DNA of 64,000 nt from Planobispora longispora (GCF_016863135.1 NZ_BOOH01000023.1:301664-365663); one strand, 5' to 3'; numbered from the stretch's first letter, positions 35,008-43,468 are shown. Notes: generated by a model not told the origin, from the sequence alone. Made by a program: numbers and translations.

Positions 35008-36313
35008 AGGCGCACGGCAGGCGTTTGTAACCGTTGACGAAGCTGGACAGCAGCCGGTCGGGCTCGCCGGCGGTGATGTCGGGCAGGCGGGCGAACAGCT
35101 CGCGGAACATCACCGTGATCTCGCGGCGGGCCAGGTGCGCCCCCAGGCAGAAGTGCGGCCCCGGCCCGCCGAAGCCGACGTGCGGGTTGGGGTGGCGGGT
35201 GATGTCGAAGGCGTCGGGATCGGTGAAGACGGTCTCGTCGCGGTTGGCGGAGGCGTAGAACAGCATCACCTTCTGCCCGGCCCGGTAACGGTGGCCGTTG
35301 ATCTCGACGTCGCGGGTGACGTTGCGGCGCATGAAGACGACGGGGCTGCTGTGGCGCACGATCTCCTCCACGGCCCCGGCGATGCGCCCCTCGAAGTCGG
35401 CCAGCAGCAGGCGCCGCTGGTCGGGATGGTCGGTGAACAGCTTCAGGCCGTGGGCGATCGCGGTGCGGGTGGTCTCGTTGCCGGCCACCACCAGCAGCAG
35501 GAAGAACGCGGCGAACTCACGCGGGCTCAGCCGTTCTCCGTCGATGTTGGCGTTGACCAGCGCGGAGGTCAGATCGCCGGTCGGCGCGCTCCGGCGCCGC
35601 CGGCCGAGCCGGGCGGCCAGCCGGTGCAGCCGCCATCCGGCCAGCGCCACCGTGGCCAGGACCCGGATCACGCCCAGCGGTGAGACCTTCACCCGGGCGC
35701 CGGTGTAGTCCGCCGTCTCGCCGACGTACTCGGGATCGGTGTAGCCGACCACGATGTTGGTCAGCCTCACCACCCGGGCGTGGTCGCGGGGCGGGATGCC
35801 GAGCATGTCGCAGATCACTTCGACCGGCAGCCGCATCGCCACCCGGGCCACGAAGTCGCCCGGGCCCGCCGCGACCAGCTCGTCGACGATCCGCGCGGCC
35901 CGCCGCGCGATGTCGTCCTCCGCTTGGGCCAGCATCCTGGGGGTGAACGCCCGGGAGACGATCCGGCGGATCTTGGCGTGCCGCGGGTCGTCCATATCGA
36001 TCATCGAGGTGAAGTATCCGCTCATCCAGCCCGGCATGTCGGTGGGGCTGGTGGCGCTGGGCTCGCTGCTGAAGGCGTCGGGACGGCGGCTGGCCTCCAC
36101 CACGTCGGCGTGCCGGACCAGCGCCCAGGAGCCGGGGTCGCGCCGCAGGAAGGGGACCTTCGGCAGCCGGAAGCGCAACGGGTGCGGCTGGGCGCGCAAC
36201 AGCGCGAAGGCCCGGGCGCGCTCGGCCGGCGGCCGGGCCCAGAACCTCAGGTCGCTCAGGTCGATGGAGGCCACCGTGAGGGGAGGAGAGGATGCCGGCT
36301 CTTGCGTGGTCAC
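34910..36313 (-). CDS. cytochrome P450 (CYP124/125-like)
   Basis: 467 residues. The I-helix oxygen-binding AGNETTR, the ExxR in EEIVRHSSPVVFMRR context and the heme loop FGGPGPHFCLGAHLA with Cys about 389 are present; SMIDMDDPRHAKIRRIVSRAFTPRML resembles the CYP124/125/142 lipid- and sterol-oxidising group. Start GTG 36313 fits a normal N-terminus. The last about 25 residues (GAPPPRARARPAP) go beyond the usual P450 end and are encoded antisense to the DUF2867 gene, so may be read-on tail. Divergent from the TetR gene across tandem operators, which implies regulation by it. Redox partner not nearby. Confidence 0.92.
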   Translation of the reverse strand: MTTQEPASSPPLTVASIDLSDLRFWARPPAERARAFALLRAQPHPLRFRLPKVPFLRRDPGSWALVRHADVVEASRRPDAFSSEPSATSPTDMPGWMSGYFTSMIDMDDPRHAKIRRIVSRAFTPRMLAQAEDDIARRAARIVDELVAAGPGDFVARVAMRLPVEVICDMLGIPPRDHARVVRLTNIVVGYTDPEYVGETADYTGARVKVSPLGVIRVLATVALAGWRLHRLAARLGRRRRSAPTGDLTSALVNANIDGERLSPREFAAFFLLLVVAGNETTRTAIAHGLKLFTDHPDQRRLLLADFEGRIAGAVEEIVRHSSPVVFMRRNVTRDVEINGHRYRAGQKVMLFYASANRDETVFTDPDAFDITRHPNPHVGFGGPGPHFCLGAHLARREITVMFRELFARLPDITAGEPDRLLSSFVNGYKRLPCAFTVPEAASDPGAPPPRARARPAPTAGSEPDRR

Positions 36314-36350
36314 AGGCGACCGCCTTTCCCTGCTCGGGCCGAGGGACGCA

Positions 36351-36400
36351 TTTCTGGTGCTCGCCGACACCAGAAATTCTGGTGTCAACCATCACCAGAT
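36351..36400. promoter_or_regulatory. tandem TetR-type operators between P450 and tetR
   Basis: Four half-sites alternate in sense: TTCTGGTG (36352-36359), CACCAGAA (36368-36375), TTCTGGTG (36377-36384) and CACCAGAT (36393-36400). The outer pairs each have an 8-base spacer, so the pattern TTCTGGTG-N8-CACCAGA(A/T) occurs twice with a 25-base period, and the inner pair alone forms a 21-base palindrome (36366-36386). It sits in the 126-base divergent gap. Confidence 0.75.
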
Positions 36401-36439
36401 TTGGCCGCCGCGTCAAGGGCTACGGCACAATCGGATGCC

Positions 36440-37093
36440 GTGACCTCCTCAACCTCCTCCGCGCGCCCCTACCGCGGGATGCCGGCCGAGCAGCGCCGGG
36501 CTCAGCGCCGCGCCGCACTGCTGGAGGCCGGCCTGGAAGTGCTGGGCCGCCACGGCTGGGCCGCCGCGACCGTCCGGGGCGTGTGCAAGCAGGCCGGCCT
36601 GAACGACCGCTACTTCTACGAGAGCTTCACCGACCTGGACGCCCTGCTGCTGGCCGTCGTCGACGACCAGGCCGCCCGGGGCACCGCCGTGATCCTGGCC
36701 GCGGCCTCGGCCGCCCCCCACCGCCTGCGCGCCCGCGCCCGAGCGGTGGTGGAGGCCATCGTGGACTTCCTGTCCGCCGACCCGCGCCGAGGCCGTGTCC
36801 TGGCCCATGAGTTCTCGGCCCACCCGCTGCTGCAGCAGCGCCGCCGCCGCATCATCCGGACCCTGGCGGCCATCTTCACCGCCCAGGTCCACGAACTGCT
36901 GGACGAGGTCCCGCTGTCGGCCACCGATCTCCACCTGACCGCCCTGACCGTCACCGCCGGCCTGTGGGACCTGCTGACCGACTGGTTCCGCGGCGACCTG
37001 GACACCGGTCGCGACCATCTCATCGACTACGTGGTGGCCTTCCTGCTGACCACCACCGAACTGGCCCCGGCCCTGCAGCACCGGCTGCAGTGA
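36440..37093 (+). CDS. TetR family regulator of the divergent P450
   Basis: 217 residues. The helix-turn-helix is clear (RAALLEAGLEVLGRHGWAAATVRGVCKQAGLNDRYFYESFTDLDALL in parts, about 24-70), with an alpha-helical ligand domain after. GTG 36440 is chosen because CACAAT (36426-36431) sits 8 bases before it like a -10 element for a leaderless mRNA; ATG 36479 is the alternative. Divergent from the P450 gene with two direct-repeat operators between, so it likely controls both. Confidence 0.87.
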   Translation: MTSSTSSARPYRGMPAEQRRAQRRAALLEAGLEVLGRHGWAAATVRGVCKQAGLNDRYFYESFTDLDALLLAVVDDQAARGTAVILAAASAAPHRLRARARAVVEAIVDFLSADPRRGRVLAHEFSAHPLLQQRRRRIIRTLAAIFTAQVHELLDEVPLSATDLHLTALTVTAGLWDLLTDWFRGDLDTGRDHLIDYVVAFLLTTTELAPALQHRLQ

Positions 37094-37156
37094 TCCCCGA
37101 TCCGGCACGGCCCCGGTCACAGGCCCCGGCTCACGGGCTCCGCTCGCAGGTTCCGG

Positions 37157-38158
37157 TCACAGGAGGAAGCCCGCGGGGAAGGGGTCGCGGGGGTCGAGGA
37201 AGTACTGGGCGGTGCCCGTCACCCACGCCCGTCCGGTGATCTGCGGGACCACCGCGGGCAGCCCGGCCACGGACGTCTCCCCGGCGAGCCTGCCGGTGAA
37301 CCGGGTGCCGATGAACGACTCGTTGACGAAGTCCTCCCCCAGGGCGAGCTCGCCGCGGGCGTGCAGCTGGGCCATCCGGGCGCTGGTGCCCGTGCCGCAG
37401 GGCGAGCGGTCGAACCAGCCGGGGTGGATGGCCATGGCGTGCCGGGAGTGCCGGGCGTCCGAGCCGGGGGCGGCGAGGTAGACGTGGTGGCAGCCCCTGA
37501 CCCGGTCGTCGAGCGGGTGCACCGGCTCGTCCTCCTCGTTGATCGCCTCCATGATCGCCAGCCCCGCCTCCAGGAGCCGCTGCCCGTGCGCGCGGTCGTA
37601 CGGCAGGCCGAGCGCCTCCAGCCCCACGATCGCGTAGAAGTTGCCGCCGTAGGCCAGGTCGTAGCCGACCTCGCCGAACCCCGGCACCTTGACCACCCGG
37701 TCCAGGCCGGCGCTGTAGGAGGCCACGTTCGTGATGGTCACCTCCACGGCGGCGCCGTCCTCCACCCGCACCTCGGCCGTCACCAGGCCCGCCGGGGTGT
37801 CCAGCCGGACGGCGGTGACCGGCTCGGCCACCTCGACCATCCCCGTCTCCACCAGGACGGTGGCCACGCCGATGGTGCCGTGCCCGCACATCGGCAGGCA
37901 GCCGGAGACCTCGATGAAGAGCACGCCGTAGTCGGCGTCGGGCCGGGTGGGGGGCTGCAGGACGGCCCCGCTCATCGCCGCGTGACCGCGCGGCTCGTAC
38001 ATGAGCAGCGTGCGGACGTGGTCCAGGTGCCGGACGAAGTACTCCCGCCGCTCCGCCATGGTCGCGCCGGGCACGACCCCCACCCCGCCGGTGATCACCC
38101 GGGTCGGCATGCCCTCGGTGTGGGAGTCCACCGCGTGGAAAACCCTTTTCGTCCTCAT
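37157..38158 (-). CDS. proline racemase family, probably 4-hydroxyproline 2-epimerase
   Basis: 333 residues. Both catalytic cysteines of the family are present, Cys91 in MCGHGTIG and Cys254 in SPCGTGTSA, so it is an epimerase/racemase and not a 3-hydroxyproline dehydratase (which has Thr in place of one Cys). The context decides 4-hydroxyproline: it converts trans-4-hydroxy-L-proline to cis-4-hydroxy-D-proline. Start ATG 38158 has GGAGGAG 4-5 bases upstream. Last gene of a five-gene operon whose other members match the next pathway steps. Confidence 0.88.
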   Translation of the reverse strand: MRTKRVFHAVDSHTEGMPTRVITGGVGVVPGATMAERREYFVRHLDHVRTLLMYEPRGHAAMSGAVLQPPTRPDADYGVLFIEVSGCLPMCGHGTIGVATVLVETGMVEVAEPVTAVRLDTPAGLVTAEVRVEDGAAVEVTITNVASYSAGLDRVVKVPGFGEVGYDLAYGGNFYAIVGLEALGLPYDRAHGQRLLEAGLAIMEAINEEDEPVHPLDDRVRGCHHVYLAAPGSDARHSRHAMAIHPGWFDRSPCGTGTSARMAQLHARGELALGEDFVNESFIGTRFTGRLAGETSVAGLPAVVPQITGRAWVTGTAQYFLDPRDPFPAGFLL

Positions 38159-38181
38159 TTTTCTCCTCCCGGGAGACGTTC

Positions 38182-39078
38182 TCAGCGCAGGCCCGAGGCG
38201 AGGACCTTCTCGGTGGCGGCGCGTACGGCCGCGTCGTCCCCGGGACTCAGCGGGAGCCGGGGCGGGCGGCAGGGGCCGCCGCGGCGCCCGGCCAGGTCCA
38301 TGGAGAGCTTGATGGCCTGGACGAAGCGCGGGCGGGAGTCCCAGCGCAGCAGCGGGTGCAGCGTCCGGTACAGCGGAAGCGCGGTCGCCAGGTCCCCCGC
38401 GGTGGCGGCCCGGTAGAGCGCCGCGCAGGACTCGGGCAGCGCGTTGGGGTAGCCCGCCACCCACCCCGCCGCCCCGGCCACCGCCAGCTCCAGCAGCACG
38501 TCGTCGGCCCCGGCCAGCAGGTCCAGGCCCGGCGCGAGCTCGGCGATCTCATAGGCCCGCCGCACGTCCCCGCTGAACTCCTTGACGGCCGCGATCAGGC
38601 CCTCGGCGTGCAGCCGGGCCAGCAGCGCCGGGGTCAGGTCCACCCGGGTGTCGAAGGGGTTGTTGTAGGCCACCACCGGCAGGCCCGCCCGCGCCACCTC
38701 GCGGTAGTGCTCGATCACGGTCGGCTCGTCGGCCGGGTAGGCGTTCGGCGGGAGCAGCATCACCGCGCCGCAGCCGGCGTCCCGGGCCTGCTCGGCCCAG
38801 CGGCGGGCCTCCCGCGCGCCGTACGCGGCGACCCCCGGCATGACCCGGTCCCCGCCGACGGCCGCCACCGCGGTCTCCACCACCCCGGCCCGTTCCTCCG
38901 GCGTCAGGGTCTGGTACTCGCCCAGCGAGCCGTTCGGCACCACGCCGTCGCAGCCGCTGTCCACCAGCCACCGGCAGTGCCCGGCGTAGGCGTCGTGGTC
39001 GACGGAGAGATCGTCGCCGAACGGCAGCGCGGTCGCCGTCATCACGCCGTGCCAGGGTTTCGCGCGGGTCGTGGTCAT
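38182..39078 (-). CDS. DapA-family lyase, probably pyrroline-4-hydroxy-2-carboxylate deaminase
   Basis: 298 residues, a class I aldolase-type barrel of the dihydrodipicolinate synthase family. Key features: GVVPNGSLGEYQTLTPEER, the Tyr of VVAYNNPFDTR and the Schiff-base Lys in LIAAVKEFSGDVRR. It is not in a lysine-synthesis context; beside a hydroxyproline epimerase and a multi-subunit amino-acid dehydrogenase it most likely deaminates 1-pyrroline-4-hydroxy-2-carboxylate to 2-oxoglutarate semialdehyde. Starts 5 bases after the stop of the upstream gene; ATG 39078. Confidence 0.85.
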   Translation of the reverse strand: MTTTRAKPWHGVMTATALPFGDDLSVDHDAYAGHCRWLVDSGCDGVVPNGSLGEYQTLTPEERAGVVETAVAAVGGDRVMPGVAAYGAREARRWAEQARDAGCGAVMLLPPNAYPADEPTVIEHYREVARAGLPVVAYNNPFDTRVDLTPALLARLHAEGLIAAVKEFSGDVRRAYEIAELAPGLDLLAGADDVLLELAVAGAAGWVAGYPNALPESCAALYRAATAGDLATALPLYRTLHPLLRWDSRPRFVQAIKLSMDLAGRRGGPCRPPRLPLSPGDDAAVRAATEKVLASGLR

Positions 39079-39083
39079 CGGGA

Positions 39084-40571
39084 TCACCCTTCCGTGGGGG
39101 GATGAGACACTTCGGCAGGAGTACCGGGTGGGCCGGGACGGGGCGGTTCGGCGGCCGTCCCGGCGAGGTCGCCGAGCCGGACGGGCTGGGCGATCGGACG
39201 GTGGAAGGCCGCAGGCCCCGCGCCGGGCCGGGCTTCCCCGCCGCCCTGTCCGCCCGCTCCCGCCCGGGCGTCGCCGGCCGGGGAGCCGCCCGCCAGGCAG
39301 GAGACGGCGTAGCCGCACATCCGGCCCTGGCACCAGCCCATCCCCGCGCGGGACAGCAGCTTGACCGAACGCGCGTCGGTGGCGCCCAGCTCCAGGGCCT
39401 CCCGCACGGCGGCCAGCGGCACCTCCTCGCACCGGCAGACCGGGGTGTCGTCGCGGAGCCAGCCCCGCCAGCCGGGCCGCACCGGGTAGGCCTCCCCCAG
39501 CGCCCGGGCGAAGGCGGCCAGGCGGTCGCGCCGCCGGGACAGGACCGGGTCCGGCGGGACGCGGCGGCCCAGGTCGGCGGCGACGGCCCGGCCCGCGAGC
39601 CGCCCCTCGGCCTCGGCCAGCACGGCGCCGCCGACGCCGGTGGTCTCCCCGGCCGCGTAGACGCCGGGCACGCTGGTGCGCATCCCCGCGTCCACGGTGA
39701 CGGCGAGATCTCCGTAGGGGTCGGCCCGCAGGGCGCAGCCGAGCTGGACGGGCAGGTCGAGCTGGGCGACGAAGCCGTAGCCGCAGGCGAGGGTGTCGCA
39801 CGCGACCGTGCGGGTCGCGACCGGGTTCCAGTCCCGGTCCAGGTCCGCGATCGTGACGTGGGTCAGGGCGCCGTCGCCGTGCGCCTCGACGACGGCCTGG
39901 CGGCCGCGGTAGGGCACCCGGTGGCGGGCCAGGCGCGCGCCGTACCCGAACGCCTCGGCGAGCTTGCCCGCGGCCAGGAACGGGTGCCGGGCCAGGCCGG
40001 TCCGGCCGCCCGCCTCGTGCACGCCGAGCACGTGGGCCCCCGCGGCGGCCAGCCCGGCGGCGACCGGGAGCAGGAACGGCCCGGTCCCGGCGACCACGAC
40101 CCGGCGGCCCGCGACGACGAGGTCCCCCTTGAGCAGCGCCTGGGCGGCGCCCGGGGTGAGCACGCCGGGCAGGTCCCAGCCGGGGAACGGCAGCGGCCGG
40201 TCGTGCGCGCCGGCGGCGATCAGCAGCCGCCGCGCGGTGACCGTGCGGGGCCGTTCCTCCCGGTCCCCCGCCAGGCAGCGTACGGTCACCGCCCCGCCGT
40301 CCCGCTCGACCGTCCAGACGCGGTGGCCGGTCAGCACGTCCGCCCGCCCGGCGAGGTCCTCGCACTGCCGGGTGAACCGGTCGAGGCCGTGATGGAGCGC
40401 GCCGGGCCGCCCGGCGCGGAAGCCGGGGGCCGGGCGGCGGAAGTACTGGCCGCCGAGGCGCGGGGCGGCGTCGATGAGGACCACGCCGAGCCCGGCCAGC
40501 GCGGCGGTCAGCGCGCCCGCCACCCCGGCGGGCCCGCCGCCGATCACCGCGAGGTCGTAGTCCGGGGTCAT
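39084..40571 (-). CDS. FAD/NAD(P) oxidoreductase with BFD-type [2Fe-2S] domain (amino-acid dehydrogenase subunit)
   Basis: 495 residues. An FAD-binding LAVIGGGPAGVAGALTAA opens the protein; a second nucleotide-binding site RRVVVAGTGPFLLPVA is mid-way; FAD-binding GVYAAGETTGVGG follows. Residues about 385-440 are a BFD-like [2Fe-2S] domain with CRCEEV and CQGRMCGY. The Gly/Pro-rich last 60 residues look disordered. This is the alpha-type subunit of octopine/hydroxyproline dehydrogenase-like enzymes (HcnB/OoxA-like). ATG 40571 overlaps the stop of the ferredoxin gene (ATGA). Confidence 0.88.
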   Translation of the reverse strand: MTPDYDLAVIGGGPAGVAGALTAALAGLGVVLIDAAPRLGGQYFRRPAPGFRAGRPGALHHGLDRFTRQCEDLAGRADVLTGHRVWTVERDGGAVTVRCLAGDREERPRTVTARRLLIAAGAHDRPLPFPGWDLPGVLTPGAAQALLKGDLVVAGRRVVVAGTGPFLLPVAAGLAAAGAHVLGVHEAGGRTGLARHPFLAAGKLAEAFGYGARLARHRVPYRGRQAVVEAHGDGALTHVTIADLDRDWNPVATRTVACDTLACGYGFVAQLDLPVQLGCALRADPYGDLAVTVDAGMRTSVPGVYAAGETTGVGGAVLAEAEGRLAGRAVAADLGRRVPPDPVLSRRRDRLAAFARALGEAYPVRPGWRGWLRDDTPVCRCEEVPLAAVREALELGATDARSVKLLSRAGMGWCQGRMCGYAVSCLAGGSPAGDARAGAGGQGGGEARPGAGPAAFHRPIAQPVRLGDLAGTAAEPPRPGPPGTPAEVSHPPTEG

Positions 40572-40984
40572 CGGCCCACGCCGCCCTCTCCTGCCCCGTC
40601 ACCACCGGGAGAACGCGTCCCCTCCCGTGCATGACCCGCGTCCCCCTCTCCCGACCCGGCGGTGCGGGTGGAGACCCGGTCTCCGGGGCGCGCCTCGGTC
40701 AGGCATGCGCGCAGGGAGGGGGCTCCGTTGACCGTCACCAGGCAGTCGAAGCAGACGCCGATGCCGCAGAACAGCCCGCGGGGACGGCCGCCGGACCGGG
40801 TGGTCCGCCAGGAGCGGATGCCCGCGCCGTACAGGGCGGCGCCGATGGTCTGGCCGGGGATCACCGGCACGGTCCCGCCGTCCACCTCGATCGCGAACTC
40901 CGGCTCGGGGCGCGCGCGCACCAGCCGGTGCGCCGGGTTCACAGCCGCGCCTCCGCCGTCCGCGGTCGCGTCCGCGCCGCTCAT
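40568..40984 (-). CDS. [2Fe-2S] small subunit of the amino-acid dehydrogenase
   Basis: 138 residues with a plant-type ferredoxin-like core: FAIEVDGGTVPVIPGQTIGAAL and the cluster ligands in FCGIGVCFDCLVTVNG plus RACLTEARPGD, as in HcnA/SoxA-type small subunits. Residues 105-138 are a Gly/Glu-rich tail. ATG 40984 has GGAGG 8 bases upstream. Just upstream is a 40-bp tandem duplication that copied this ribosome-binding site and start. Confidence 0.88.
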   Translation of the reverse strand: MSGADATADGGGAAVNPAHRLVRARPEPEFAIEVDGGTVPVIPGQTIGAALYGAGIRSWRTTRSGGRPRGLFCGIGVCFDCLVTVNGAPSLRACLTEARPGDRVSTRTAGSGEGDAGHAREGTRSPGGDGAGEGGVGR

Positions 40985-41064
40985 GGGCGTCCCTCCGCCA
41001 CGGCCGTTCCTCCTCGCGGGTCATGGGCGTTCCTCCGTCGCGGCCGTTCCTTCTCGGAAGTCAT
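40981..41064 (-). other. 27-codon mini-ORF bridging the DAO and ferredoxin genes
   Basis: ATG at 41064 overlaps the stop of the DAO gene and the frame runs to a TGA (40983-40981) overlapping the start of the ferredoxin gene. It exists because of the 40-bp duplication and is probably not a functional peptide, but may couple translation. Confidence 0.3.
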
Positions 41065-41076
41065 GGGAGTCCCTCC
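40981..41076. repeat. 40-bp tandem repeat covering a ribosome-binding site and start codon
   Basis: Two 40-base units (40981-41020, 41021-41060) and the first 16 bases of a third (41061-41076) begin TCATGGGCGT on the plus strand. Each contains, on the minus strand, GGAGG-type DNA and an ATG. Units 1 and 2 differ at about eight positions. Confidence 0.85.
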
Positions 41077-42293
41077 TCGAAGCGGTCCGGGCGGAAGGGG
41101 GTGAGGTCCAGATCGGGGCGGTGCCCGGTCAGGAGCTGGGCGATCAGATGGCCGGTGGCCGGGGCCAGGCCGATGCCCGCGCCCTCGTGACCGCAGGCGT
41201 GGTAGAGGCCGGGGGCCCGGGGATCCTCGCCGATCACCGGGAGATGGTCGGGGCAGTAGGGGCGGAAGCCGCAGTAGGCCCGGATCGCCCGGCGCTCGGC
41301 CAGGGCGGGGAAGAGCGCGACGGCCTGGGCGGCGAGCCTGCCGAGCACCGGCACGGAGAGGGTCCGGTCGAAACCGGTCCGCTCGCGGCTGGCCCCGATG
41401 AGCACCGTCCCCGCCGGGGTGCCCTCCACCACCGCGGAGGTCTCCAGGCCCGCGGAGTCGCTGGCCACGGCGGTGACGTAGGCGGCGGTGTAGACCTTGT
41501 GCCTGACCAGCGGCCGGTCGAGCGGCTCGGTGACCAGGACGAACCCGCGCCGGGGCAGGATCGGCACCCGCGCCCCGGCCAGCGCCGCGAGCTCGCCGCC
41601 CCACGTCCCGGCGGCGTTGACGACGGCCCCGGCGAGGATGTCGCCGCGGTCGGTCCGCACGCCCGTCACGCGGTCGCCGTCGCGCAGGAACCCGGTGACG
41701 GTGACGCCGGTGCGCAGGGCCGGGGCGCCGCCGCCGAACCGCTCGGCGCCCCGGCGGAGCAGCCGCGCGGCGGCCAGCATGGGCTGGACCTGGGCGTCCT
41801 GCGGGTAGAACACGCCTCCCGCCAGGTCCGCGGCCAGGTGGGGCTCGTAGTCGCGCAGACCGTCCGCGGTGACCGCGACATGCTCGACGCCGTGCTTTCC
41901 TGCGAGGTCCGCGAAGGCCGTGAGCTCACGCAGCACCCGCGCGTTCTCGGCGACCACCAGGCCGCCCTTCTCCTCGAACTCGAAGCCGCCCCCGCCCTCG
42001 GGCCCGGTCCCGCCCCCGGATCCTCCCGCCGCTCCGGTCCCGTCCCGGCCGCCGTCCCCGTCCGGGGAGGCCGCCAGTTCGCGCCAGAGCCGGTTGGACA
42101 GGAGCGCGAGATCGAGTTCGGGGCCGGGTTCCTTGTCGGAGACGAGGACGTTGCCCTCTCCCGCGCCGGTCGTGCCGCCCGCGACGGGGCCCCGGTCCAC
42201 CACGGCCACGTCCAGCCCGGCCCGCGCCGCGTAGTGGGCGCACGCGGCGCCGATGATCCCGGCGCCGACGACCACGATGTCCGGCACGGCCAC
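41061..42293 (-). CDS. DAO-family FAD oxidoreductase, probable catalytic subunit of D-hydroxyproline dehydrogenase
   Basis: 410 residues. N-terminal dinucleotide motif DIVVVGAGIIGAACAHYAARAGLDV; C-terminal YCGFRPYCPDHLPVIGEDPRAPGLYHACGHEGAGIGLAPATG is the FAD/substrate motif of DAO-type (SoxB/OoxB-like) amine oxidases. An unusual Gly-rich insertion (DGDGGRDGTGAAGGSGGG, about 78-100) sits in the middle of the domain. First gene of the five-gene operon. Start is GTG 42293 or GTG 42287 (in frame; GAGGTG before it). A 16-bp tandem repeat lies over the upstream leader. Confidence 0.85.
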   Translation of the reverse strand: MAVPDIVVVGAGIIGAACAHYAARAGLDVAVVDRGPVAGGTTGAGEGNVLVSDKEPGPELDLALLSNRLWRELAASPDGDGGRDGTGAAGGSGGGTGPEGGGGFEFEEKGGLVVAENARVLRELTAFADLAGKHGVEHVAVTADGLRDYEPHLAADLAGGVFYPQDAQVQPMLAAARLLRRGAERFGGGAPALRTGVTVTGFLRDGDRVTGVRTDRGDILAGAVVNAAGTWGGELAALAGARVPILPRRGFVLVTEPLDRPLVRHKVYTAAYVTAVASDSAGLETSAVVEGTPAGTVLIGASRERTGFDRTLSVPVLGRLAAQAVALFPALAERRAIRAYCGFRPYCPDHLPVIGEDPRAPGLYHACGHEGAGIGLAPATGHLIAQLLTGHRPDLDLTPFRPDRFEEGLP

Positions 42294-42295
42294 CT

Positions 42296-42327
42296 CGATT
42301 CCGCGACGCCGCGATTCCGCAATGCCG
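42296..42327. repeat. 16-bp tandem repeat in the leader of the hydroxyproline operon
   Basis: CGATTCCGCGACGCCG (42296-42311) is followed by CGATTCCGCAATGCCG (42312-42327), 14 of 16 bases identical, immediately upstream of the first start codon of the operon. A 9-base palindrome ATGTCACAT (42339-42347) lies further upstream and might be an operator. Confidence 0.65.
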
Positions 42328-42449
42328 ACCCCTGTAAAATGTCACATACTTCTGCGTGGATCAATGGCCCGGTCACGACGCGGCGGGGCGGCGGTCATGG
42401 CACAGCGGGACGGCGGCAGGGCAGCGACGGGACCGCCGCCCCCGCCACC

Positions 42450-42455
42450 TACGAT
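42450..42455 (+). promoter_or_regulatory. putative -10 element for leaderless ctaA mRNA
   Basis: TACGAT ends 7 bases before GTG 42463, the start chosen for ctaA, the usual geometry of leaderless actinobacterial transcripts. No Shine-Dalgarno is present. Confidence 0.45.
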
Positions 42456-42462
42456 GAGACCC

Positions 42463-43452
42463 GTGACGCAGCTCCTCGACCGTTCCCGCAACCCTGTCGC
42501 GACCCTGTTCCGCAGCGTGTGGTCGCCCACGCCGGAGACCATGCGGTGGTGGGCCCTGGCCGCGATCGTCGTCAACGCCGGGATCACGGTGACGGGCGCG
42601 GTGGTGCGGGTGACCAAGTCCGGGCTGGGCTGCCCGACCTGGCCCCAGTGCACCCCGGACAGTTTCGTCCCGGCCGCCCACGAAGGCATCTCGCCGGTCA
42701 ACACGGTGATCGAGTTCGGCAACCGGCTGCTGACCTTCCTGGTGCTGGCCGTGGCGGTCGCCTGCGTGATCGCCGCGCGGCGGCTGCCGTCCCGCCGCCG
42801 CGGCCTGGTCCGCCTGGCCTGGCTCCAGCCGTACGGCGTGGCCGTCCAGGCGCTCTGGGGCGGCGTGGTGGTGCACACCCTGCTCCACCCGGTCACCGTG
42901 AGCGTGCACTTCCTGTTCTCCGTCGGCATGATGGCCGCGGCCTGCGCGCTGCACGCCCGGGCCGGGGAGGGTGACGGGCCGCCGCAGCGGCTGGTCCACC
43001 GCGACCTCCGCACCCTCGGCTACGTCCTGGTTGGCGCGGTGCTCCTGCTCATCGTCGCGGGCATGGTGGTGACCGGCACGGGTCCCCACTCCGGCGACGA
43101 TCTGGCCTCCCGCTTCCCCTTCGACATCGAGACCGTGGCCAGGATCCACGCCGACGTCGCCTACCTGGTGGTCGGCCTGACGTTCGCGCTGCTGTTCGCG
43201 CTGCACGTGACCGACGCGCCGGGGCCGGCCCGGCGGGCGGCGCTGACGCTGATGGGCGTGGAGCTGGCGCAGGGGGTCATCGGTTACGTCCAGTACTTCC
43301 TGGCGGTGCCAGCCTTCCTCGTCGGCCTGCACGTGCTCGGCTCGACGCTCGTGTGGATCTGCACGCTGCGGGTGGTGTCCGCGATGCGGGTCAGGGGCCC
43401 CCTGGAGCAGTCGGCCGAAAATTCGGACAAACTAGACACAGTTCCGGTCTAG
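42463..43452 (+). CDS. ctaA: heme A synthase (CtaA/COX15)
   Basis: 329 residues with eight membrane helices. It oxidises heme O to heme A for cytochrome c oxidase. First helix MRWWALAAIVVNAGITVTGAVVRVTKSGLGCPTWPQC carries the family's RVTxSGLxCPxWPxC signature with a redox cysteine pair; heme-ligand histidines are in VVVHTLLHPVTVSVHFLFS, RIHADVAYLVVGL and VGLHVLGST. Start chosen at GTG 42463 with a -10 element 7 bases before it; in-frame ATG 42454 is also possible. ctaB, the preceding enzyme of the pathway, lies 3 kb away. Confidence 0.94.
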   Translation: MTQLLDRSRNPVATLFRSVWSPTPETMRWWALAAIVVNAGITVTGAVVRVTKSGLGCPTWPQCTPDSFVPAAHEGISPVNTVIEFGNRLLTFLVLAVAVACVIAARRLPSRRRGLVRLAWLQPYGVAVQALWGGVVVHTLLHPVTVSVHFLFSVGMMAAACALHARAGEGDGPPQRLVHRDLRTLGYVLVGAVLLLIVAGMVVTGTGPHSGDDLASRFPFDIETVARIHADVAYLVVGLTFALLFALHVTDAPGPARRAALTLMGVELAQGVIGYVQYFLAVPAFLVGLHVLGSTLVWICTLRVVSAMRVRGPLEQSAENSDKLDTVPV

Positions 43453-43468
43453 CGGCCATAATAATCCG

